From: Tricholomella constricta
Lineage: Eukaryota > Basidiomycota > Agaricomycetes > Agaricales > Lyophyllaceae
Direction: 5' to 3'
Assembly: GCA_013368375.1 (NCBI GenBank)
Contig: JAACJP010000005.1
Span: 682,001-746,000 of the forward strand
DNA length: 64,000 nucleotides
The notes beneath the pieces were generated by a model, which saw only the letters and a program-made list of their open reading frames with translations, searched no databases and had not been told where the DNA came from. Positions 1 through 11,480 of this stretch are shown piece after piece; position 1 is the first letter of the stretch, and every line of letters starts with the position of its first letter. Both the position numbers and the translations under genes were made by a program.

Positions 1-15
1 TACTCTGGCAATTGG

Positions 16-23
16 TATATAAA
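16..23 (+). promoter_or_regulatory. TATA box
   Basis: TATATAAA lies about 265 nt before the ATG of the secreted-protein gene. If it is used, the 51-bp repeat block falls in the transcribed leader. Confidence 0.4.
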
Positions 24-50
24 GCGTTCTGCGATGCCAACGACAAGCAT

Positions 51-198
51 CGAAATATTCCATTGAAAGGCGCTGGTCGTCCGCTTCAACTACAAGATCA
101 TCGAAATTTTCCATTGAAAGGCGCTGGTCGTCCGCTTCAACTACAAGATCATCGAAATTTTCCATTGAAAGGCGCTGGTCGTACGCTTCAACTACAAG
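51..198 (+). repeat. Three tandem 51-bp repeats
   Basis: Three near-identical 51-bp units begin at 51, 102 and 153; the third is slightly short. They differ at a few bases, such as att versus ttt and tcc versus tac. The unit is exactly 17 codons, so one plus-strand frame stays open across all copies (core KGAGRPLQLQ), but that frame has no ATG. The block ends directly at a GTGAGT that looks like a splice donor. It may be an expanded exon or a 5' leader ahead of a leader intron. Confidence 0.85.
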
Positions 199-285
199 TG
201 AGTCCAAGCTCCATCCAATACCTATGCTACTCAACTCACAGTCTCTTGCGACCAATAGCACAAATCACGTATAATCTATCCCGCA

Positions 286-738
286 ATGGTTTCCTCTCGC
301 ATAATTCTCCAGACCCTCCTCGCTGTCAGCGCTGCCATCGCGGCTCCTACACTCTATGCGGAAGATGGCATGTACAATGCTCGTGATCTCTCTTCCTCAA
401 ACTACCCCGAGGAGAGGAGCTTCATGCCCGGCCACCAAGTGTCCACCAGAGGTCTCTCGCCCCTCAGCATTCGCGTCAATACTCCGTCTCCCCCACCACA
501 TACTGCCACCAACGCAGAAAAGAAGAAATGGCACAAGGACCGGATTCCTGGCTGTAAAGAGGCGGTGCGCAATGCGAAAGCACACTGCAATGCCGTGAAA
601 AATGATCCGAACTCGACTAAAAAGCAGAAGGATTCGGCGAAGGGCAAATTGCACACCGCACAGGAATCGCTGGAGGGCCATAGGGAAAGCATTGAATATT
701 ACCAGGGACAGATCAACGCGGGCCACGCGCGTCGTTAG
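286..738 (+). CDS. Small secreted protein, unrecognised
   Basis: This intronless ORF encodes 150 aa from the ATG at 286. Residues 1-20 are a typical signal peptide: MVSSR, a hydrophobic core, then AIAA as a likely cleavage site. The mature part is Ser/Pro-rich in the first half and strongly basic (Lys/Arg/His) in the second, with only two cysteines, in GCKEAV and HCNAV. No domain is recognised. A GTGAGT at 199 and possible acceptors near 240 or 257 suggest an intron in the 5' leader, which would put the 51-bp repeats in the first, non-coding exon. Function is unknown; an extracellular or wall role is inferred from the signal peptide only. Confidence 0.6.
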   Translation: MVSSRIILQTLLAVSAAIAAPTLYAEDGMYNARDLSSSNYPEERSFMPGHQVSTRGLSPLSIRVNTPSPPPHTATNAEKKKWHKDRIPGCKEAVRNAKAHCNAVKNDPNSTKKQKDSAKGKLHTAQESLEGHRESIEYYQGQINAGHARR

Positions 739-742
739 TCTA

Positions 743-760
743 CATCCATCCATCCATCCC
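743..760. repeat. (CCAT)n microsatellite
   Basis: About four to five tandem CCAT units just after the stop codon of the secreted-protein gene. The same motif recurs near 11141-11162. Confidence 0.8.
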
Positions 761-1740
761 TCGGTATCGTCTCGCCGTCTCGCGTGATCATCTGATATAC
801 TTCCGCGTTCGACTGAGGATGCAGATACAGTATACTATACTCTCACTTATCTGCCTCTATTCACACCAGTACTTTCTATCCTAGCTGGTTTACCCGTGTT
901 CCAGATATTCCCAATCTAGTTTTTTATTTCCCTACTACACGGACACCGTGACTGAGGATCTCGTTTGCCCATGTTCTATCTCATTGACTCTCAGCCATCA
1001 TATATTACCTTGTAGAACTGTCTACACTTAGATTGGTGCCCTCCGTGAAAGCTCTCAGCAACGCCGCCGCACGAGCGTCCTACACTAAACACCTTTCACC
1101 GGATATGTTCGTTTGGACCACGTGTATTTGTTAACTTTGTTTTTCCTTCATGGTGACCTTTACTCCTCAGGCCTCAGGCCTCATCTACTACGGTCGCACG
1201 CCTGTAAATCACACATCACAAACAATGATATTGATTCCCCCACTAAGTACCCCAACAAGCGCTTACTATCTCTGAGCCTCTGCCTTGGCGGAATAAACGA
1301 GCGCTTCAATATTTGAATTCAGTACATTTCCCCAATCGTACACCTATCCCATTTTATTCGAAACAAGAACTGTACTTTACCGACTTCACCGTGCACTTGA
1401 ACCCCATAAGGTCAGTGCGAAGTACACGATACTTAATATTCTAACCCCTTGAGTATTTAACAGTATTTAACCCACTGACGAACATGTTCCTCGATTTTGG
1501 AGTTTCTATGTACGGACGTGCTTCGATTGTCAGGTACGAACGGGACGGTCGGGACGCGCAGGGGAGCTAATAGGCGCCTTCGATCGTCGAACCCACCCCC
1601 AAGGGATTCAATTTGCGCCCGCTGCCCAGAAGGTCATTTTGCCGTCGCTGATCTGATGCAGGGCAACACCACCCATTACCATTACGCAGTGTGCTCACGA
1701 GAGAGGGGAAAGGAAGGCGCCCGCTCCAGACAGATGGATG

Positions 1741-1763
1741 CGTCAGCGTCAGCGTCAGCGTCA
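1741..1763. repeat. (GTCAGC)n hexamer repeat
   Basis: Nearly four tandem copies of a GTCAGC hexamer, in a stretch with no supported gene. Confidence 0.8.
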
Positions 1764-3596
1764 ACGGTTCAACCTCGCGGCTGCGATGCTTAAAAAGCTC
1801 AATGGCGTCACGGTGGTGCTGAGTGGTGTAACCGAAAGAAACAATAAGATTGCTGCAATGTCTCGTTCGGGATTTGGGAAAAAGGACGGCGACTGTACAT
1901 GCTCCCGGCCAATGGGAGGCAAGGGAAGCAGGAGAAGGTGATGACCGTGCGTGGGGACATTGCAGCTGCGATAGAATTGGATTGGGACAGGATTGGATTG
2001 GGACAGGATAGCGTAATGGGGAACCATGTGGTCACTGTGGTGCGTTCAAGGAGAGTGCCGAAGTTCGAAGCCATTTGGGCTTTACGATACTTGGTGCGTA
2101 AGTACGCGAGAATTGCAGGGACGACGAAGGGGCATCGTGCTACGTACTTATGTCATGGAATAACCTCAGCCCGAGACCGAGTGGTGCGGCGATCGGGACG
2201 ACGCGTATAGAAAAAAAGAGACGGCATTGGCTCAGGGTTTATCAACACGGGCGGCTCTCGTACGCTGGCTGGCGCAATCAGGCAGGCTAGAATGGTTTCA
2301 AGCCATTTCTGGAGAGCGTACGACAAAGACTAAGTGAAGTCAGTTGTCAGAAGTGGACGTTTGACAAGCCTCAACTCAAGGTACTAATGCAGAAATCGGA
2401 ACCCGGTCCGCGCGAGTCGGACCCCGTGGTGTTGGTCGACGGTGTCGGATTACTGCCGATTCGACCAATCGTTGTTCAACAAAATCATAGCATTGCCAAA
2501 GGTTTTTCCACAACAGAAGAACGGGTTCTGTGGGGAAGCTAAGCCAAAACGGTGTTCATTTAACACAACTTGGAGCTCACCATGTGGATTCCAACGAAAA
2601 TAACTTGGACAAAGATAGCTAATCATAACTCTATTCCTCTTTTAAAAAATCAGAGAGAAATAGAGCGCGATTTCTGTAGTCTAGACAAGAGAGATTCAGA
2701 GAGATTTATCTAAACATTGCCGATGGGTGAGAAAATTTAGGGTGCAAGTTTGCCTCCGTCGTCCCGAAACGCCACTAATATGTTTTGGACGTGAACCCAC
2801 AATGAATATTCTGATCTGAAGGTTTATTTGAATTTCACTGGAGAAAAATATCACATTTACTTGCAGCTGAAAATCGCCGTAAGCAATGTTCTCGTGGACT
2901 CGACTTCTTATCGAGGGCGTCGTCTCATTTTTTTCCCTGCTGATAATTGGGCCAAGGGACAGAGATGGAATGCCCGATTGTCGACCAACCCAAAATTACG
3001 TGATCCCCTCACTGCCCGTGCGGCCATAGTAACGCCACGTGGAATAAAACAAAAAGGCTATCGTGGTGGACGTTGTTGAAGTACAATATTTGTGGCATGT
3101 GGATGGATGAACGCAATGAAGAATGAGCGGCGTACCTCGGTGTCAGGTGGATGTATAATGGACATATTTGAGGCGTACGTACGCAGATCTTAGGACCTGG
3201 TGCTTAGTCATCGACATCAGGAAGCACAAAGTTGCAGGGTTCTGTCGGTTATCGCGAAAAGAAAATACGGAGATCTGGTTTTTTTTACAACCGTGAGACT
3301 GGCGTTTAGGATGCAACACGTTCTGTGTGCTGCGAGTTGGGCTCTCTTGTTTCCGTTCTCTGCCAGCAACGCGCGTCTTGGGCCTGCAGCCTGATCCCCT
3401 CTCCCCTTCCCACCTGGGTCTGGCGTCGAAGCTATTCATTTCACCTTCGGTGTCTGTACGGCAACGAAGGGCTGCCTGGAAACTATTCGGAGTCTTATAA
3501 GCTGCCGTCCTTCAACTCTACACTCTGCTGTCGTCTTGATTGACGGACACCTCGTCGCTCTTTCTTCTCTCTCTCCACTTCCCTTTACGTGCCATC

Positions 3597-6135
3597 ATGT
3601 CTGGGTTATCACCATCTCGCGTCCGCACCAAAACCTCCGAGCTCGCGGACTTTTTCCGCGGCCAACCGTCGCGTCATATACAACATGAACCCGTGGAAGG
3701 TCCTCAGACCCAGTCGACTCTCCTTACCGTCCCACAAGCTCAGGAATCATCAATGAAGAAAATGACGACGAGGATACCTTTCCTCGGGCGCACCAGGAAG
3801 AAGTCTACACACCCGACAAAGTCTGGGGGTTTGTTATCGTCGAGTCGGGGATATGATTCGGAGGTCGCTGAGTCTTCGGCCTCAAAGAAAGATCGGTGAG
3901 CTCGCAAAATTTATTTCCTATCCTGGTCGTCGGAATGCGACTTTCTGCTCGGCAATCACGCACATTGGAAAATACCTCGCGGCGTCAAGGGACCACAGGG
4001 TCCCAAAGTTTCGGGCACAATGGGGAGTCACTCACTAGAGTCGAAACTCCGTTCGCGATGCCCTTATCTGAATCTCTGCCTGCTCCGCATATCAACTGAC
4101 ACACTACGACAGGCGACTTTCGCATCCCGTACCGTCCCCGGAGCCAGCCTCTCGGCATCCTCCACTTCCGGCCGCTCTTCCTCAGATCAATGTAGCCTCA
4201 CCATCACTTGGATCCAAATTTGTAGCCCATTTCAGTCATGTCAAATCACGCAAAGCCGCTCCCTCTCCTCGCTCGTCACAGGCTGGTCCTAGCGAAGGGA
4301 GCACGTCGGACACGCTATCGCCCCCCATGACCCCCCGTGCCGCATCCTTTGACTCTGCCTCGACCAGCGCCAGCGCAAATTCGCCATCTACACCTCGCCC
4401 CACCATCACTGTTTCTCCATCACCCGATAACATGGAAGACTACAAGGATCTATTCACTCTCCCGCGCCACAAGAAATCTGCCGCTTCAAGGCGCCAGCCA
4501 AGCACCCCGGCATCGGAGTACAGGGACAATTACCACAAAACAGAGTCTAGTGTCACACTGACTCCGTCTACCCCGAACAGTCCTCGGACGAACCAATCTG
4601 TGCCCGCACATAACCGCCGTGCATCTAGCTCTTCTCGGAGTGAGGCCAAGGACTGGGAATCCCGGCGTTTGGCGGATAGCTCTCGATCTTCCAAAATCGC
4701 CAAGAAACGTATTACAAGCACAAGACGGCCTGAAGATTCTACACCTGATGATTCAACGGAGGAATCTATGCGACAAGTACGTTCGGCCGAGTCGTCGGCA
4801 CCTGTGTTCGATGACACGCCTCCCCCTCCACCTAGCAAAGCCTCATCCCCCGTTCCCCGATCACGCTTGAGAGCGGTGTCGTCAGCGAAGGACCGCGCGA
4901 GCACTCCCCCCTCTATACCATTACCTGCTCCACCAAACACCCGAATGCCTGTGTTTGCTTCTACAACGTCCATCCCATCCAAACTTGCGACTCCAACTTC
5001 TAGCGCGAAGACTTTGATGCGTCCTCGAGCCAATACAATAGGATCTGTTCCCCTTCCCCCTCAGACCGCCGCCACCATCATCATCGCAAGGCCTTCGTCG
5101 CCGAAGCGAACTGTCAAACTTTCCAACGAGAACCCGAATGTTGCTGCTAAAAAGAGCTCGTCGTACAAGGAAAACTCCGATCTCGACGCGATGACACCAA
5201 AACAGCTCAAGCAAGCTCTGGTGACGCGTAATAATCAGTACGACGAACTCGCGGCGCACTTTCTCGAAGTCACGCAGAACCTCGCGGCGGAGAAGAGCGC
5301 GCTGGAGAAGAAGATTGCGCTGTTGGAAGCAGAGGCGGCGAGGAGAGACAAGGAAATTCAAGGCTTTACTTGGATGCTGAATAACCGGGGGGGAGGGGCA
5401 CCTGCTGACAACGGTGAATCGTATACCCAGATACCCGGCCCTCGCGCGCACAGAAGCCCCTCGATGGCTTCGAGCAAGCTGTCTTCGCGCCGATTCCAGT
5501 ACACGGATGACTCCGGTGCTGAATCCCATGCGACGTCAGGTGCCGAATCGGTGCGCGGCTCAGGGGCTTCGGAGTCGTCCATGTCTGGCCGCATGAAGAA
5601 GGGTCTGCGGCCGTTAACTCTCGGCGAATCAACAAGCTACAGCATCTACCGGTCCTCGATGTCGAACAAGTCGTCGGCCGCGGGGCGCGGCCCGGCCGTT
5701 GACAGCGGCGTTTCGGATTACTCCCAGCGGACATCGGTATACTCGGTCTCGTCATCTACTACGAGCGCCACCTCCTCGGCCTCGTCGCTCATGCCTCCTA
5801 GCCCCGGCATCCCCGTATCGTCTCTGTCCGCGATTCCGGAGGCAGGAACCATGTCTTCAAGTAAGGTGGGCCGGATATCGGTATCACCCACGAGGGATTC
5901 CTTGTCGGCATCTGAATGGGAGACGGACGATAAACGCTCCGCGCAGCGTGCGGCGCGGCGTATATCTACGTCATCATTCTCGTCGTCATCCTCGGGTGCG
6001 ACGAGCGCGTATTCGGCGAACCTCAGGCGGGGACGTCCGCCGTCGATCGCGCAGGTCCTGCAAAAGTCGCCGACGATGGACGAGGTCCTCGAGAAGCTCC
6101 GGCCGTTCGCCGGATCACACACGGCATACACATGA
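3597..6135 (+). CDS. Ser-rich coiled-coil protein, unrecognised
   Basis: The model is join(3597..3895,4113..6135), 773 aa. The ATG at 3597 follows a pyrimidine-rich leader. Exon 1 ends at GTGAGC in phase 2, and the AG at 4112 restores the same frame. The 217-nt intron is long for this locus, so a small exon could be hidden inside it. The protein is low-complexity, rich in Ser/Pro/Thr with many SP/TP sites. It has one clear heptad-like coiled coil at about residues 455-525 (from MTPKQLKQALV to RRDKEIQGF), then another Ser-rich tail. No enzyme domain is seen. A fungal scaffold or cytoskeleton-associated protein is possible but only inferred from composition. Confidence 0.75.
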
Positions 6136-7075
6136 TGTCATCACTTGTGGGTTCTTCGGCTTTTCCCCCGCCACAACCCTCGTTCGAAATTGAGCGTTTC
6201 CAAACTTGTGAGGAAAAGTCTTTACCTCATTTTTCTCTGGTTCCGTTCCCATATTTTATTAGCTTGCACTATTTTCGTGTCTTATCTCGACACCCCGCAC
6301 GGAAGGACATCGACAATCGACATCTTACCCCACATTCGTTCTCCTTCGCATCATCCCGTCTGTCAATACTATACTCTATCTTCTCCCCCTCGCTACTACA
6401 GTGGAGCTTCATCCATTCTCTCATTCATCCTTTCCTCCACTCGTTTCCACTCACTCACTCACTCACACATCCCCTTCCCCCCCGTGTCTCCTTATCATAT
6501 TCTCGCTCTGGACCTCACACGATATCCATATCCCCCCCCTAGTTTCTTGGTTTATTCTGGACTTGTGCTCCGTTGCATATGCAATTCCCTGTACACTACA
6601 TATATACTCATTTCAACTCATACCAATTCATCCCCTCCCCCCATCCAAAACAACGTCGATAGTGCCATATCTGTTTTTTTTGGAATGCCCTCGCTCACGG
6701 GGGCCGTGGGCGGGGGTGTATAATATTATAGCACATTTGTTCACGCTAAGAGAGAGATATGGATATGTTAACATTTGGATATTTGAAACGGATGGATACG
6801 CATGCCTACATACATACAGGCCTGTTAATGACTGGAGTTTGGAATCTGGGGAAGGTGAATGAATGCTGCTGACATGACGTCTATAGCTATGCGATGCGAT
6901 GCGATGCGGATCCAGAGTGGATATATATGTATGTATGTATGTATGTAAGTGATGTATGTACAAGTGTTGACGAGATATCAAAAATATCAAAGAGAAAAAA
7001 AAAGAGAAGGGATGCCCATACGTACAAGTACAAGTTGCAAGATATAGCTTAAAAAGATTTGGTTTTCTTTTTTTT
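6136..7075. other. Convergent intergenic region with simple repeats
   Basis: This is the 3' side of both neighbours. It is rich in CT and T tracts at 6200-6660. It carries a GCGAT repeat (6884-6908) and a (ATGT)n run (6923-6947). No gene is supported. Confidence 0.6.
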
Positions 7076-8912
7076 TTACTCTTCATATACAGGGCGGGCC
7101 TGGGGGCCGCCCCAGATTCCGTGGGGATTGATCCACGAAAAGTTGGTGCCGGGGTGGTCGTATGGGCCATACGCGATGGGGGTGTGGATTTCGCGGATGC
7201 CGTCGGGTTTTAAGCGGTCGAGGGGGACGTCGCTGCCCACGGGAATATTGTTGAGCTCTGTATAACGACGATATAGGTTGTAAGAAATACTGTATAGGAA
7301 TGGAGCAAAAAGTTGAAAGAGACTGACCTCGGCCTCGTTCCTCGATTTTATCGAATTCATTGTATCTGAAAAAAGGGAGTGTGTGTCAGGACCTAGTTTG
7401 TACGGCGTCAGCTGTGAGGGGAAACGTTGCGTACCCTTGGGAATTTTGGAAATACGGGTGCCGGCGAACTTCGCGGTCACCGTAACGAAGAAATTGGATT
7501 GGTCGTAACAGCTGCTCATAGGGTAATAATCAGCACACATCAAAGAAAGCAGTCGTGAATGTACTCACCCCATCGAGGAGCGACTCGACGTCGCGGGGGA
7601 AGTCATATCCGTTTGAGACAAAGTAGGACCTTCCCTTATGTTCCACAGGGCGATACTTGACGTATGCCCACAGGTCGGCTTCCGTGTCGAAGAGAGGCTA
7701 GATCACAATACTAAGAATCAGGAATCGAAATGAGTTAAGTAAGGCTGACGCACATAAGGACGGTCAATGTCACGCTCCAACTCAAACACGATCAATCCCA
7801 AGGCCCAGTAGTCGATGTGAAGCGAATACTTTTGCAGGTGCCTGGGATACTTGTTGCCTCGATTAGAGATGACTTCTGGGGCCATGTAAGGCCAGGTGCC
7901 TATCGCCTCGTCGCCGTATGCTCCGAAGGCGTGGATGGCCTGGCCATTGGGATTGACGTACGCGCACCCAAAGTCGCTGATGCGAATGTTGAGGTGGAAG
8001 TCAATCAAAATGTTCTCTGGCTTCAGGTCGCGGTGGATGATACCGGCGGCGTGTATCGCGGCGAGCCCAGTGGCCTAAAGAACTGTCAGCAACATATACA
8101 GAACGAACAACTGAGGCCTGCAACGTACAATTTGCGCCACCCATTGCCTCCTGCGAGCCTGTCGCACATCGAGATTCCAACACATCATCACATCCATCAA
8201 ATCACAGTCCATCAACGCCTAATTGGAATTTGAATAGTCGTTCGAAGGTAGAGAAATATCTAGGACATACCATGACGAAATACAAATGGTAGGCCTCTTC
8301 AAGGGACGCCTCCAACCGCATCACATAAAGGACCCAGGCATTTCCGGCGGCCTTGCTCAAAGCCTTGTACGCCTGCAACTCCCTTGTGATCAACATTTCC
8401 TCCTTCGGTCCTCCCCTCCGCAAAATCTTCAGGCACAGCGGCCGCCCGTTTCGAAGGGTGCGGCCACCGTCCATATCGCGCACCGCGACGACCTGCGAAT
8501 GCAGCTCCTCTCGGACAAGGTGGACCTGCAAGAACGGCCCGGGGTCACAGTCCTCGATGGGCGCTGGCTCGGGGGTGGCAGTGTTCCGCATCCACGGCGC
8601 CTGTACGGGGGACGCAGGGACGGCGAAGTCGTGCTCCTCGGACTTGACCTCTACATCTGGCTCTGGCTCGAAAAACGAAGGGGGGACGGGTATGTCGTCC
8701 ACTTCCCCCTCGGACTTGACCTTATGCGGCGACGGATTGGCGATCCTTGATTCGACGTGGGCGATGGTGTTGGAGATGCCCACCAATGGCGCGCGCTGGG
8801 GAGATGCTTTTAGCTTGATACGTATCTTTCTCGTGGTGGGTGAGATCGTAGCCGGGGCATTTGGGCCAAGGCGGAGCGTGGCGTTCGGAGTAAGACGCAG
8901 AGCCTGACGCAT
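7076..8912 (-). CDS. Serine/threonine protein kinase, unassigned subfamily
   Basis: The model is complement(join(7076..7257,7328..7365,7435..7511,7569..7697,7754..8074,8129..8218,8271..8912)), 492 aa. All six introns are 52-70 nt and keep phase. Residues 1-150 are a basic/acidic low-complexity extension. The kinase core follows: the nucleotide-binding Lys in CLKIL (about 162), the catalytic loop HRDLKPEN (258-265), the DFG metal loop (278-280), APE (309-311) and the subdomain IX DYWALG motif. The core ends with an LLRP...R..HPYF signature. No glycine-rich loop is obvious, because the loop region reads as a divergent [20 protein letters not shown] short tail of about 80 residues follows. Key catalytic residues are present, so it should be active. 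The substrate is unknown. Confidence 0.85.
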
Positions 8913-9129
8913 TGTGGTTTCGAGATTGTGGAATAAGATCGGAGGATGTGTGAGAGAGAGCGAAAAATAAAGCTGTCACAGAACACAGACGCAGAAGTGT
9001 GGTGGACGACGGCGGTGGGATTTCTCTGAAGCCCAGCCATGGTTATATGTGGGTTCGGCTAGGACATGGCCAGGCATCGAAGACAATGCAAGTAACAGCC
9101 TGGCCACTATTACATGTGCACATGCCAAA

Positions 9130-9785
9130 TCAGGTTTCTGGCCAGCTTCCACTATCCTGCCAGCCGATGATGCACCATTGTTCACTCCCCTGGGAGGAAT
9201 TGCACTTAGAGGGATGAATTAGCCATATCAGGGAAGTCAAGTCGTACCGTGTACCGGTCTTTGGTGGCAGAGGACGTCGAAGGACATCATCCGCCATATC
9301 TGTACATGTATGACCTGGCATAGGGATAATGTAAAGCAACTGGATATTCTAAACCTCGTGGACTCACTAACACGTGGATGCTCAGAAAATGTTGTATACT
9401 CTCGCTGAGGTCTAGCAACAGGCCAGGTACCAGCGCTCCATTCCTGACCGCGACACACATCGTAAGTGCATATCGGGTTCACGGGGGACAAGAATTTGAT
9501 GCTCGAACGTCATAGAAATTTCAAGGTAAGTCATTCGCATATTCAAGTACCATCGCAGTGGTTAGCGAAGTCATTCCACTCCGGGGAACAGCAGCAGTCA
9601 AAAACTGAGAAGATATTGTAGACCAGAGAGGACTGCTCAGCATATAAAAAAAGTGCGACACCCGTAGGATAGGCCGAGAAGTCAGGCAAGGCGTCGTCAC
9701 ACTTGCACAGGATTTTTTTTGCGTTCAATTCAAGTAGATCTTGCAAGGTGAGTGCTTCCAGTACAGTATCGGCCAAACTAGACAA
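9130..9785 (-). other. Possible cysteine-rich secreted-type exons
   Basis: Two neighbouring minus-strand open stretches look coding but do not join cleanly. One (about 9543-9785) reads through KILCKCDDALPDFSAYPTG to a CCCSPEW motif. The other (about 9365-9491) reads NPICTYDVCRGQEWS, followed by an apparent intron with a GTTAGT/GTGAGT donor and a GCCAG acceptor near 9320. A third Cys-containing stretch follows at 9130-9320. I could not find a donor/acceptor pair that keeps frame across 9490-9545. It may be a decayed gene or a model I cannot resolve. Confidence 0.25.
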
Positions 9786-10573
9786 AAGGCGATTTTGAGA
9801 AGGTAGATGTCCCAGCAGTGTAGCAGAGTGTACCCTGTAGGCTAAAGGGCTGAAGGAGGTAAACCGAGAGCGGGCCGGGAATATGGCGCGTTTTTCAGTG
9901 TTTCCGTAGCGTTCTCCAGCCTATGAACACTGAGATTCGCGGTAAAAAAAACTTGCATTGAATAGAGGTGCATGTGTTCAACATAGAGAGGCTGCATGAA
10001 GCAACAGCAGGATGGAGACCGTCCGAGTGGTGTCGACGTGGGACTGGATCATTGAAGAGGATTCTTGCCTGACCAATGTCTGGACCGTTATGCGCGCGAT
10101 TCTTTTTACAATATCTACCCTGGAGAGTTGGGTTGTAGAGAGTGCAATAAAATTGGAAAGTGGGGCGATTGAGCCTGACGCGCGCCGCCGGCAATCTAAA
10201 ATATATGACCGGTAGGCTCCGGCAAATACCATTTCTCATTGACACTTCCTTCCAGCTCGTTGTCATTTTGCTGGACTCTTGGTCAGTGCAGAGGAAGAGG
10301 ACACTACGTTGTCGATGTCTCAAAGCCTTATCCCAATTCTGCTAAACATACCCCTTCATGAAAGGTCAATTTCATCCCAAGTTCAATTCTTTCTGGACGC
10401 AACTTGTTGGCTCCCGGACGGCGGACATAATGTCTGACCTCGCGGGGTTTTCAATCCTTCCAACCTGAGTCTCTCAACGAATCTACCTACTCCCAGCCGC
10501 CCTACTCTTACAACGCTTGACCACCTCTCCGGTATCCACGCTATTCCCAGCAGGGTCGGCAGACGACCAACGC
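9786..10573. other. No supported gene
   Basis: Only short ORFs are present. A minus-strand ORF with a real ATG (9978-10232) has no recognisable domain and no support from neighbouring exons. Confidence 0.5.
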
Positions 10574-10693
10574 TCACCGTAAACATTTTTTAAAAATCGA
10601 ATTTTGCTTGACCGCGGTGCAGCAGTCCTTCATCACCTGGTAGTCGGCCTCTCCCGAGCCGCCGAGGTTCTTCGTGCAGATCTCGCGCCGACT
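10574..10693 (-). pseudogene. Truncated relic of small secreted protein
   Basis: Read on the minus strand, this encodes REICTKNLGGSGEADYQVMK followed by DCCTAVKQ. It lines up with EICTSNRDGSGETDEQVTKD and DCCAAVKQ of the intact gene at 13537-14043, so the two are homologous. After KQ the relic turns into A/T-rich sequence and stops (KKCLR, stop). It has lost the second half with the CC and GC cysteines. No signal-peptide exon is visible upstream. An AG at the start of the block may be the remains of the intron 2 acceptor. It is a dead copy in inverted orientation, about 3 kb from the intact gene. Confidence 0.7.
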
Positions 10694-10954
10694 TGCTATA
10701 CCATCATCGGTGAGTCTGAGAGACCACAGATACGAAGGAGGAGGTCGTCGCCCTTTCGCGCATTGACGAGATGGCCCTCTGTCAATCAGAAGCATCACCT
10801 TCGCGGTGTGCTGTGCTGAGAAACACTGATAGCGTGCAGGCTGGAGAGATGACGATGAGAAGAGAAAGTGAGCGGGCGAGGAATGGAGGCGGTAAGTTGA
10901 GGATACGACGATCACTATCTGTAAGATTCTCGCTGTCGATATCCTGATTAGGTA

Positions 10955-11090
10955 TGACGCACTCATTCTCGCTGCGTGCAAGCACTTCGCAAGGTGGAGC
11001 ACCCTTCTCGGTAGGAAAGGTATCCTAGACAAGAAGTAACTTCCTCGCTAACTCAAATGACTGCCCCACCAGAATATCACTCACCCCCTT
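10955..11090. repeat. Dispersed repeat, copy 1
   Basis: This is one of three diverged copies of a block of about 150-170 bp (others at 11160-11335 and 12455-12605). They share phrases such as 'ctgcg.gcaag', 'gatggag', 'ttggaaa', 'agacaagaagtaactt' and 'ctggagtatc'. All have the same orientation. Confidence 0.6.
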
Positions 11091-11159
11091 GCATGCTGGT
11101 AAGTTGAGGATACGATGATCACTGCCCGCAAGTTACTATCCATCCATCCATTCATCCAT

Positions 11160-11335
11160 CCATCTGTATCATATGACGCAATCACTGTTCTCACTGCGCG
11201 CGCAAGTCCGTGCACCGCGCGTGATGGAGAATCCTCCTCGGTTGGAAAGGTAATCCAGACAGGAAGCGATCTCATCACCAAACCTGCCCTACTGGAGTAT
11301 CACCCCCGCAGCTACCTTCTAGAACCCTAGAACAT
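11160..11335. repeat. Dispersed repeat, copy 2
   Basis: Second copy of the block at 10955-11090: TATGACGCAATCACT, GCGCAAGTCCGTGCACC and CTGGAGTATCACCCCC match copy 3 closely. A CCAT microsatellite lies just upstream (11141-11162). Confidence 0.6.
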
Positions 11336-11480
11336 GCCACTTGCAAGGAAGCTTGATAGCCTTGCTCCCATTGGAGTAACGCCCCAACGGACATATTAGA
11401 AGACACCTAGAACGCACTACTTGCAACGAAACCTGAATAGCCTCGCCCAACACAAGTAGAGCATCGCCCTTACACTCGAG
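11335..11480. repeat. Imperfect tandem repeats of about 80 bp
   Basis: The phrase 'cacttgcaa.gaa.c.tgaatagcctcgcc' recurs with a period of about 80 bp. The same unit reappears at about 12605-12715 (GAGCAACGAAACCTGGATAG, GGAGTAACACCCCAACAGAT). Confidence 0.6.

Larger units (their letters stand above)
739..3596. other. Gene-poor stretch
   Basis: About 2.9 kb with only short ORFs in all frames, none with a recognisable domain or a convincing exon chain. It holds two microsatellites (CCAT near 743-760 and a GTCAGC hexamer at 1741-1763). The last part before 3597 is pyrimidine-rich, as expected of a promoter for the next gene. Confidence 0.6.

Noticed and set aside
51..198. Regular repeats as a CRISPR array
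   Set aside because: Units are directly tandem without spacers and the genome is eukaryotic.
12..386. 124-codon ORF covering the 51-bp repeats
   Set aside because: No ATG start, and it runs over a probable splice donor and into the next gene in another frame.
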